The notes under the pieces: model-generated
What the model was told of the DNA's origin: nothing
The model's database searches: none
What the model saw: the letters and a program-made list of their open reading frames with translations, nothing else
Position numbers and translations under genes: made by a program
Shown: one piece after another, positions 45,284 to 51,907 of the stretch
Layout: every line of letters begins with the position of its first letter
How positions within the stretch are numbered: the first letter of the stretch is position 1
NCBI GenBank assembly: GCA_964549995.1
Contig: CAZJXF010000005.1
Span: 1-51,907 of the forward strand
DNA from: Desulfatirhabdium sp964549995
GTDB taxonomy: Bacteria > Desulfobacterota > Desulfobacteria > Desulfobacterales > Desulfatirhabdiaceae
DNA length: 51,907 nt
Direction of reading: 5' to 3'

Positions 45284-45393
45284 AACCCAAATGGTTGCAA
45301 TTGATTTCGACCCTCATTCCATCCGATATCCCCAGTCGGGATAACGGTCGGAGGTTTCGGATCGAATCGACCCATCTTTTCCAGGAGAAGGGA

Positions 45394-45409
45394 AGCACAA
45401 ATCGTGCCA
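45394..45409 (-). promoter_or_regulatory. Sigma54 promoter for the flhA operon
   Basis: Minus strand TGGCACGATTTGTGCT. The consensus is TGGCACGNNNNTTGCW. GG and GC are exactly 10 nt apart, and a C precedes the -24 box. The start point would be near 45383, 100 nt before the flhA ATG. Confidence 0.72.
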
Positions 45410-45460
45410 GCGGTTGGTGCACAGGGGCTTGGTGGACGAGCCATGATGGGGGGCTTGCAG

Positions 45461-45518
45461 GAGTCAGAAGTCAGGAGTCAGAAGACAGAAGTTAGGAGTC
45501 AGAAGACAGAAGTTAGAA
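45461..45518. repeat. Tandem AGTCAGAAG-type repeats
   Basis: A 21-nt unit, GGAGTCAGAAGACAGAAGTTA, is perfectly duplicated (45474-45494 and 45495-45515). Shorter GGAGTCAGAAGTCA units precede it. It lies directly left of the palindromic element at 45522. A related run occurs at 9988. Confidence 0.85.
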
Positions 45519-45521
45519 TAG

Positions 45522-46196
45522 GATGGCCTCGCAAAAAGTCGATCTACCCCGGATTTTCGGGTAGTTCCGGGCCTGAGCCTGGTGGCGGGTATGCCTTTTG
45601 ATGCTGCAGCGGAAACTTGTTTGAAGCCGCCGGAGCTCGTTGGACCGGGCATGCAAAACACTTCGGCTTGTATTTGAAAAGCTTGCCATTTCAATGAGAT
45701 GCCCTCTCCTGGAGCGTCTGGCACCATGCCCGGCCCATACGAGATCGGGCGGCTGAGTTTTTCCGATGCAGCGAAAAAGGTGTGCCCGCCACCAGGCGGC
45801 TCGTTGGAGACTCACTGAATTTTTTCAAAGCTATCAAGCTATCAAGCTTCAAGTTGACTTGAATCTCTGCTGATCTATAATCTGATAGACTCGCAAAAAG
45901 TCGCTGTACCCCCGATTGTGTGGTGTTTCCGGGCCTGAGCATGGGGGGAGAACCGCCTTTTGATGTTGCATCGGATACTTGTTTGAAGCCGCCGGAGATC
46001 GTTGGGCCGGGCATGCTCATTCAAGTCATATCTGTTTGAATAACAAAATGTTGCATTCCAATGGCCCATCGCTGAAGTCTGGCCACATGCCCGGCCCATA
46101 CGAGATCGGGCGGCTGAGTTTATCCGATGCAACGAAAAAGGCGTGTCTCCCCCAATGCGACTCGGATGAGACTTTTGGACTTTTTGCGAGACCATC
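45522..46196. repeat. Double palindromic element, family C (two units in tandem)
   Basis: The first unit begins GATGGCCTCGCAAAAAGTC (45522) and runs to about 45830. The second runs from GATAGACTCGCAAAAAGTC (45884) to GACTTTTTGCGAGACCATC (46178-46196). Both contain GTTTGAAGCCGCCGGAG ... CCATACGAGATCGGGCGGCT arms, related to family B but with a longer loop. It fills most of the 1.1 kb between flhA and the gene at 46382, where no other gene is apparent. Confidence 0.85.
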
Positions 46197-46381
46197 ACAC
46201 CTGACAGATCATGGAAATCGAGCCGCCTGTGTTCCAGCAATCGGCGATGACGGATACGGGGTTTCTCTTTGACAATCGAAATGAGAAGCCGCCTGAAATT
46301 TTGCTGGAGACTTTTTTCGATCCCTGGTCCTGGGGATCTTCACCGAATAAGACCATCTTTTTTTCGACCGGAGGTTGGATC

Positions 46382-46741
46382 ATGAACGCCAATATGCTGC
46401 AGCAAGGCAGAAAATTCGAAATCCAACAGTTCAAAAAGCCCGGAAACATCCTCGAACTGAGAAAAACCCACGTCGCCTTTACGGGTACTCCCCGGCGGCA
46501 CCCCTATGACCCAGCCAAGATCGTTCTTATCGTGGATATGCTGAGCGCCCAAACCTATTGTTATGAATTTCTGGTGAAGGATATCGCCTTTGCTGAGGAA
46601 CTTCCGGCTATCGTAACACCGGAAGGCGAAGCCATCACCATTTCCCGCGTTTGGGTGAAGAAAGGGACGATCGGTATGCGCATCACCCCCTTCGTCGTTG
46701 AAGACATGCGGGAAGTTCTTTTTGAAGGGGAACCTGAATGA
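46382..46741 (+). CDS. Small conserved protein upstream of the fusion synthase
   Basis: A 119-residue protein without membrane segments. It resembles, from memory, a short deltaproteobacterial family sometimes labelled 'Ppa', with the segments KKPGNILELRKTHVAFTG, HPYDPAKIVLIVD, YEFLVKDIAFAEELP and RVWVKKGTIGMRITPFVVED. None of the usual pyrophosphatase aspartate motifs is present, so that enzyme name is not adopted. The ATG at 46382 is fixed by GGAGG 7 nt upstream; the frame opens at 46211. The stop overlaps the start of the next gene (ATGA), so the two are translated together. Confidence 0.82.
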   Translation: MNANMLQQGRKFEIQQFKKPGNILELRKTHVAFTGTPRRHPYDPAKIVLIVDMLSAQTYCYEFLVKDIAFAEELPAIVTPEGEAITISRVWVKKGTIGMRITPFVVEDMREVLFEGEPE

Positions 46742-49700
46742 GCCCTTCCGATGCCTCCTTCGTGTTTCAGGACCGATGCGGAAAACGATGGCCTCGGTTA
46801 CGGATCATCCTGATCACCGTCACGGTAGTGGTCCTGACGGCATCCGTTATCTTCGTCCAGTCCCTACTCGTGCCGCCGACATTCCCGTTGAACAAGACCT
46901 TCCTGCAGCTCAAGGCCAGGCTCCATGCCCTTCAGCGGGAAGATGCCGCCATTCTTGCCATGTCTCCGAAGGCCAAATGGCTGGAATTCACCAGGCAGGC
47001 TTCTGCGTTTCCCACTGTCAAGAGCTCCGAGAAATTGACGGAGCGAGCCGCCATTAAAAAAGCAACCAAACCGCCTCGGGTCGGATTTCTGGAAGGGGGA
47101 AACCCGGCAGGTCTTGAGTCCCTGAAGGCTCATGCCCACAGCCTCACCCATGTTTCCGTCGAATGGATGACGCTGGTGGATACGGGCGGAGGGATGGTCA
47201 TCACCCCCAACGTCAAGATCATCGAAGCCGCTCGGAAAAACGGTCTGAAAATTGTCCTCCTTCTGAACAACCTCTACGGCAACAAGTGGCAGACGGATGC
47301 CGTGGAATGGCTTTCCGCTGCAACGGATTCCGAACAGGACCGATTCATTGCAGACCTGATGGTGAACCTGCGCTATGTGGATGCCGATGCCCTGCTCATC
47401 GAATGGGGGGAAATCGATTCCCAATATCGAGCGGACATCACCCGTCTGATCCTAAAAATCTCACGGGCCTTACACGACATTCACGTGGAAACGTGGCTCC
47501 GGGTGCCGATGGGTCCGGATCTGAAAGCCTTCGACCTGGACGCCCTCTGCGAGGAAGTGGATTATTTCGTTGCAGCACTGCACGATGAATATACGGAAAA
47601 CGACGATCCCGGGCCCATCGCTTCCCAGCCCTGGTTCGAAGGCTGGCTTGAAACCATGATGGATTATGGGGAGCCTTCCCAGTGGATCATCGAATTCGGC
47701 ACCTATGGGTACGACTGGGAAAAAGGAGCCAAACAGGCAAGGATCAAGGGGTTCAGTGACATCATGGCCTGTGCCGAACGCTCGGGTGTCGAAACCATCG
47801 AAAGCAAAGGCCCTGGCTACAACCCCCATTTCGAATACACGGACGAAGGTATCGAACATTCCGTCTGGTTCCTGGATGCGGTCAGTTTCGCCAATCAGCT
47901 GAACCGGGTCAGGCGCTTTCAGATATCGGGGATCGGGCTCTATACCCTCGGATATGAGGATCCGATCGTGTGGAAGGTGTTGGAAAACCCCGAGTGGATG
48001 ACATCCGCCGATCGATGGCAGGAGACCCTTGAGTGTGAGCGAACGGCCCACTTCGGCAGCGGAAATGTCCTGACGGTTGAAGACGGCCCGGAGAGCGGCA
48101 ATCGATCGGTACGGAGCGACGATAACGGCCGACTTGTCGCATCCTATACCGCGTTTCCTTCCGGTGTCACCGTGGTCCATCAGGGACAGGGAAAAGAAGA
48201 CGAAGTCGCCCTTACCTTCGATGACGGTCCCGATCCGAAATGGACACCTCAGATCCTGGATATTCTAAAGAAAGCACATGCCAAGGCCACGTTTTTCGTT
48301 ATCGGCTCGCAGGCCGAGAAATACCCCGACCTGATTCAACGCATGGTGGCCGAAGGTCATGAAATCGGCAATCACACCTTCACACATCCCAACCTCGCGG
48401 TGATCTCCCGAGAGCGGGCCGTTCTCGAACTCAACGCAACCCAAAGGCTTATCGAAAGCTTGACAGGCCGATCCACGGTCTGGTTCCGACCACCCTATGC
48501 AGCCGATGCCCTGCCGTCGAAACCCGATGAAATTGCCGCATTACGAATCGCCCAGGATCTCGGCTATTTGACCGTCATGCACGACATCGACCCCGAGGAC
48601 TGGTCCAGGCCCGGAGCTGCCGAAATCGTACGTCGTGTGCAGGCGGGGAGACTGCTCGGCGGAAATGTCGTGTTGCTTCACGATGCCGGCGGCAACCGCA
48701 GGCAGACTGTGGAAGCCCTGCCGGACATTCTGGCGTACTTCGAGAGGCGGGCAGACCGCGTCGTCACCCTCTCGACCCTGTTGAACTGGTCGGTGGATCA
48801 GGGGATGCCTCCCATTGCGCCCAAACAGCAATCCTTCAGCCGGATGGTAAGCGGCAGCGGGCTCAAAGTCTTCTACCGCATCGAGCAGGCATTGGGCGGG
48901 TTCCTGGTGGTATCGACCGTTTTGGTGCTGCTGCGCACTGCAGCCATCCTCGTGTTGGCGACCCTTCGGAACCGACAGCGGCGGCATCGGACCGGATCCC
49001 CCTCTGAAGCCTTGGATGCTACCTACTCCCCGGACATCAGCGTTCTGATAGCGGCATTTAACGAATCGCGCGTGATCGAGGCAACGATCCGTTCCGTGCT
49101 GAACACCCGGTACCCAGGTCGTATCGAGCTGGTTGTCGTCGATGACGGATCGACGGACGATACGGCGGCACAAGTTCAGGCACTTGCCGAAACAGACAGC
49201 CGGATCCATCTCCTTCGCCAGGAAAACCGCGGTAAGGCCGAAGCCCTTCAATACGGCATGCGACATACCACAAACGACATCGTCGTCATGCTCGATGCAG
49301 ATACCTGCTTCAAACCGGATACCCTTTCCCATTTGATCGAGGCCCTTCGGGATCCTCGGGTGGGTGCTGTATGCGGCCATGTTCGAATCGCCAACCAGCG
49401 CTCCCTCGTCGCCCGGTTTCAGGCCATTGAATATGCTGCCGGCTTCAATCTTGACCGCATGGCTTACGACAAGATCAACGGCATTACGGTCGTTCCGGGG
49501 GCCATCAACGCCGTTCGGAAGGCTGCCCTGATGCAATCGGGCGGTATCTGCTCCGATACCCTGGCCGAGGACACCGATTTCACGCTTTCGATGCACCGCT
49601 GCGGATACCGCATCGTCTATGCACCCGATGCCATCGCCAACACCGAAGCGCCTGAAACGATCCGAGGACTTGCGAAGCAACGGTTCCGCTGGGCCTTCGG

Positions 49701-50103
49701 TACCTTGCAGTGTGTCTGGAAACACCGGGACATGGCCTTCCATCCGAAATACAAGGCCCTGGGCTGCTTCTCCCTGCCCAATGTCTGGTTTTTTCATATC
49801 CTGCTGGTGGCCCTCAGTCCCGTTGTCGATCTCATGTTCCTGCTGGGGCTTGCGCTCGGCGTTTTCGGCGGGCCGATGATGGCCTATTTTTCCGTTTTTC
49901 TGGTCTGTGAAATGGCCACTGCGGCCTATGCCCTGAAACGCGAAGGCGATTCCCTGTGGCGAATCGCGCTGGTTCCGGTGATGCGGATCGTCTATCGGCC
50001 GCTGTTGGGCTGGGTGATGTGGAAGTCGCTTCTCAAGGCACTCAAGGGGGCGTGGGTATCCTGGGGCAAGCTGGAACGAACGGGGGCTGCGGTTTCGGCC
50101 TGA
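46738..50103 (+). CDS. GH18-like / polysaccharide deacetylase / GT2 glycosyltransferase fusion
   Basis: A 1121-residue membrane protein. It has an N-terminal helix at about 21-45 and then a GH18-like barrel at about 115-420. In the barrel the usual DxxDxDxE motif is replaced by DADALLIE (near 214). A CE4 deacetylase follows at about 485-690 with TFDDGPDP, HEIGNHTFTHPNL and WFRPPYA. A membrane helix lies near 720-745. The GT2 domain at about 766-1000 has VVVDDGSTDD, VMLDADT, LAEDTDF and QRFRW. C-terminal helices follow. The GT2 motifs are those of processive synthases such as BcsA and PgaC. The likely product is a secreted, partly deacetylated amino-sugar polymer (inferred). Confidence 0.92.
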   Translation: MSPSDASFVFQDRCGKRWPRLRIILITVTVVVLTASVIFVQSLLVPPTFPLNKTFLQLKARLHALQREDAAILAMSPKAKWLEFTRQASAFPTVKSSEKLTERAAIKKATKPPRVGFLEGGNPAGLESLKAHAHSLTHVSVEWMTLVDTGGGMVITPNVKIIEAARKNGLKIVLLLNNLYGNKWQTDAVEWLSAATDSEQDRFIADLMVNLRYVDADALLIEWGEIDSQYRADITRLILKISRALHDIHVETWLRVPMGPDLKAFDLDALCEEVDYFVAALHDEYTENDDPGPIASQPWFEGWLETMMDYGEPSQWIIEFGTYGYDWEKGAKQARIKGFSDIMACAERSGVETIESKGPGYNPHFEYTDEGIEHSVWFLDAVSFANQLNRVRRFQISGIGLYTLGYEDPIVWKVLENPEWMTSADRWQETLECERTAHFGSGNVLTVEDGPESGNRSVRSDDNGRLVASYTAFPSGVTVVHQGQGKEDEVALTFDDGPDPKWTPQILDILKKAHAKATFFVIGSQAEKYPDLIQRMVAEGHEIGNHTFTHPNLAVISRERAVLELNATQRLIESLTGRSTVWFRPPYAADALPSKPDEIAALRIAQDLGYLTVMHDIDPEDWSRPGAAEIVRRVQAGRLLGGNVVLLHDAGGNRRQTVEALPDILAYFERRADRVVTLSTLLNWSVDQGMPPIAPKQQSFSRMVSGSGLKVFYRIEQALGGFLVVSTVLVLLRTAAILVLATLRNRQRRHRTGSPSEALDATYSPDISVLIAAFNESRVIEATIRSVLNTRYPGRIELVVVDDGSTDDTAAQVQALAETDSRIHLLRQENRGKAEALQYGMRHTTNDIVVMLDADTCFKPDTLSHLIEALRDPRVGAVCGHVRIANQRSLVARFQAIEYAAGFNLDRMAYDKINGITVVPGAINAVRKAALMQSGGICSDTLAEDTDFTLSMHRCGYRIVYAPDAIANTEAPETIRGLAKQRFRWAFGTLQCVWKHRDMAFHPKYKALGCFSLPNVWFFHILLVALSPVVDLMFLLGLALGVFGGPMMAYFSVFLVCEMATAAYALKREGDSLWRIALVPVMRIVYRPLLGWVMWKSLLKALKGAWVSWGKLERTGAAVSA

Positions 50104-50113
50104 TGCAACCTGT

Positions 50114-50324
50114 GATGGCCTCGCAAAAAGTCAGATGCTCTTGTTGAACCCGCAGGAGAGCGGGTGCATTTTGCTTGCGCAGCGGAAAAACTCAGCAGCC
50201 CGATCTCGTAGGATCGGGCTGCTTCAAACACGTTTCCGCTGCTTCGCAAAACACCACCCGCCCTCCTGCTGGAAGCCCGGCATTGGAAGAAAATCGGGAG
50301 ATGGAGACTTTTTGCGAGTCCATC
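50114..50324. repeat. Long palindromic element, family B, copy 2
   Basis: This 211-bp element has ends GATGGCCTCGCAAAAAGTC and GACTTTTTGCGAGTCCATC. The centre is GCAGCCCGATC-TCGTA-GGATCGGGCTGC. Nearly the whole element can fold as one imperfect hairpin. It matches the 36397 copy except for a 99-bp internal stretch missing here. It fills the gap between the convergent synthase and STELLO genes. Confidence 0.9.
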
Positions 50325-50336
50325 AACCTGTAATCG

Positions 50337-51335
50337 CTATGTCCTACCACCCAAATGGGCAATGTCTGCAAGCCAGGCATCGAGCAGCTGGAGTTCCGGA
50401 TCCCGAACGATCCGATGCTTCAACAAGGCTTCGTAGACACGCAACAGATTATCGGCTACGCCGTCCTGCTTCCGAACAGTGTCTGCGGCTATGCGACACA
50501 CCTTTTCCGCATACAGGTAACAGGGCATTTCCGAACGGAAGTCCTGAATCAGGTTGTGGGGATTTCGCTCTTGGAAGGCTGTAGGCGCCGTAAAGCCGAC
50601 CCGCAGATCGGCAGCCCACAGAATGGGTTGTGCGATGAGCCCTCGCAGGATGTCCGTAAATCGGAAGGAAACGAATGCAGGCAAATAGAGTAGCGGAAAG
50701 GCTTCCTTGAAAAACACCGTATTCTGGGAATTGATCGGGCAGATGGTTCCCTCTTCGAGGACGAGCGGTTCCTTGCGGTAGAACCGACACTTGCGACGGA
50801 CGATCATCCGATAGACGGCATCCACATCCGGTTCCCCTTCGACCAATCCCTGCCAGATGCCGATGCGACAGCACCCCATCGCCGCTTTCCAGTGATCCCG
50901 AATAAGCGATGCAGCCACATAGCGAAGCGGATACCCCCTTGGCCAAATCCACCCATCGGTGAACCACCGATACGCATTGAAAAACCCCGAATCTCCCCTG
51001 AGTTGTGGATAGGCGCCTTCCTGCGGCAGGATTTCATACAATGGCAGGGGCTCGTTGTCGTCATCGGTATCGATGAGGATATCCGCCCCGTGCTCTATCG
51101 CAGCCAGATAGCCGATCATCTTGCGGGCATAATGATTCCACGGCAGCATCCGCAGCAGCCGAAACGGCATCTGCCGCTGCTTCCAAACGGAAAGTACATG
51201 ACATCCGTCCAGGATCCAGGGATCGGGTGTTTTCCGGTCTGCAACGACAATTATCGGTCCATCGATGGTCTTGCACCAACGACGGATCGAAGAGGTCGGT
51301 GCTTGAATGGTGGTGATGACGACGGCAGGTTTCAT
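50337..51335 (-). CDS. STELLO/DUF288-family glycosyltransferase-like protein
   Basis: A 332-residue protein starting MKPAVVITTIQAPTSSIRRW, with IIVVADRKTPDPW and the acidic ADILIDTDDDNEPLPLYE. These fit the STELLO (DUF288) family, whose plant members aid cellulose-synthase assembly in the Golgi. Bacterial members occur in polysaccharide gene clusters. The N-terminal strand-helix order and the DTDDD motif suggest a nucleotide-sugar binding fold. No signal peptide is present. The start overlaps the stop of the antiterminator gene (ATGA). The acceptor and the sugar are unknown. Confidence 0.82.
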   Translation of the reverse strand: MKPAVVITTIQAPTSSIRRWCKTIDGPIIVVADRKTPDPWILDGCHVLSVWKQRQMPFRLLRMLPWNHYARKMIGYLAAIEHGADILIDTDDDNEPLPLYEILPQEGAYPQLRGDSGFFNAYRWFTDGWIWPRGYPLRYVAASLIRDHWKAAMGCCRIGIWQGLVEGEPDVDAVYRMIVRRKCRFYRKEPLVLEEGTICPINSQNTVFFKEAFPLLYLPAFVSFRFTDILRGLIAQPILWAADLRVGFTAPTAFQERNPHNLIQDFRSEMPCYLYAEKVCRIAADTVRKQDGVADNLLRVYEALLKHRIVRDPELQLLDAWLADIAHLGGRT

Positions 51336-51856
51336 GGATTCGCCATCCGTTCGGACGGCTGTAACCGATCGAGTGGAATACGGCTTTTCACTTCCCGTCC
51401 GAGCAATTCCAACAACACGATCACGTTGTCCTTTCCTCTGTCAGAATAGACGATGCCGGGCACAATGACCCCCTCATTGACCCGGACCCCTATAGCCGCA
51501 CCAGGTACGAGCCATTCCGGCGAGACCGGTTGCAGGCAGATCACGCCATCGATTTCCCGAGCCTTCAGATCATCGATCACCCAATCGGGAACAGGAACGT
51601 ATTCATCCCCGAAGCGGATCGGTCCAGCGACATCGTAGGTGGAGCAAATGGATATCCAGTCACAGGTTTCCGGATCAAGCCGGAGGAAAAGATACCCCGG
51701 AAAGAACGGCCTCAGAACTTCCTTCTTGCTACGAGCGTGACGCACCACTGTTCGAATGATAGGCAGGTAGACCTCATATTGTTGTCGCTCGTACTGAAGT
51801 CGTGCATTCATTTCCCGGTGAGGTTTCGTGCGGATGACAAACCACTTGAGTGTCAT
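51332..51856 (-). CDS. NusG/RfaH-family transcription antiterminator
   Basis: A 174-residue protein with an N-terminal NGN domain (MTLKWFVIRTKPHREMNARL, YEVYLPIIRTVVR, LRPFFPGYLFLRLD). It is followed by a linker and a KOW-like C-terminal domain (LVPGAAIGVRVNEGVIVPGI). The sequence is closer to specialised paralogues (RfaH type) that lead polysaccharide operons than to housekeeping NusG. It is coupled to the downstream STELLO gene, which it may help transcribe. No ribosome site is seen before the ATG: an element end (51861-51879) begins 5 nt upstream of it. Confidence 0.9.
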   Translation of the reverse strand: MTLKWFVIRTKPHREMNARLQYERQQYEVYLPIIRTVVRHARSKKEVLRPFFPGYLFLRLDPETCDWISICSTYDVAGPIRFGDEYVPVPDWVIDDLKAREIDGVICLQPVSPEWLVPGAAIGVRVNEGVIVPGIVYSDRGKDNVIVLLELLGREVKSRIPLDRLQPSERMANP

Positions 51857-51860
51857 GATT

Positions 51861-51879
51861 GATGGTCTCGCAAAAAGTC
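51861..51879. repeat. Family B terminal repeat next to the antiterminator start
   Basis: GATGGTCTCGCAAAAAGTC, identical to the 3523 copy. Sequence beyond 51880 is too short to show whether a full element follows. Confidence 0.75.
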
Positions 51880-51907
51880 GATTTTTAACTAACTGAAATT
51901 ACAGTAT

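Noticed and set aside
45461..45601. CRISPR-like array near 45.5 kb
   Set aside because: The repeats are directly tandem without unique spacers, and no cas gene is present.
46269..46297. TTGACA upstream of the gene at 46382
   Set aside because: No acceptable -10 box is found at 16-18 nt.
46211..46381. Extended N-terminus of the 46382 gene
   Set aside because: The 46211 ATG has no ribosome site and the extra residues are translated from DNA next to a repeat; the ATG at 46382 has a strong one.

Overview
The window reads as chromosomal DNA of a flagellated Gram-negative bacterium, most likely a member of the Desulfobacterota (former Deltaproteobacteria, Desulfobacterales-like). That placement is inferred from gene order, moderate GC content, sigma54 and sigma28 style flagellar promoters, many two-component and c-di-GMP proteins, and the repeat-laden intergenic spaces. 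No rRNA or tRNA gene was seen.

Layout. Positions 1-3365 hold the start of an EAL/HDOD signalling gene (minus strand) and glycogen phosphorylase (plus). Positions 3704-16446 are a minus-strand housekeeping and signalling block. In transcription order it runs hybrid histidine kinase, AAA+ response regulator, PilZ protein, RNase G, YajC, SecD, SecF, DprA, TopA. Positions 16722-19272 carry an MCP receptor and CheW on the plus strand. Positions 19519-45283 are about 26 kb of minus-strand motility genes: flhA-flhF-flhG-fliA-DUF2802-like-flgF-flgG-flgA-flgH-flgI-flgJ(N)-flgM-flgN, then cheA-cheR-cheD-HDOD-cheY-cheX-cheB, then flgK-PilZ-like-motA-motB-flgL-small periplasmic protein-second cheD. Positions 46382-50103 (plus) encode a small conserved protein and a 1121-residue GH18-like/deacetylase/GT2 fusion. 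Positions 50337-51856 (minus) encode a NusG/RfaH-like antiterminator followed by a STELLO-type glycosyltransferase.

How it fits together. A sigma54-type promoter upstream of flhA would start the late-secretion and regulator operon, which makes FliA (sigma28). FliA-type promoters with near-consensus boxes lie before flgM and before the MCP gene. Rod, P- and L-ring, junction and stator genes follow, with a full CheA/W/Y/B/R/D/X chemotaxis set between them. PilZ, HDOD and EAL proteins suggest c-di-GMP control of motility against polysaccharide production.

The most distinctive non-coding feature is a superfamily of short palindromic elements with terminal repeats close to GAYGGCYTCGCAAAAAGKC. 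They occupy most of the larger intergenic gaps, often within a few bases of start or stop codons. No transposase is present in the window. Other points of note are an Ada-like cysteine domain at the C-terminus of FlhF, a response regulator with an altered GAFTGA loop, a degenerate GH18 motif in the fusion synthase, and two CheD paralogues.
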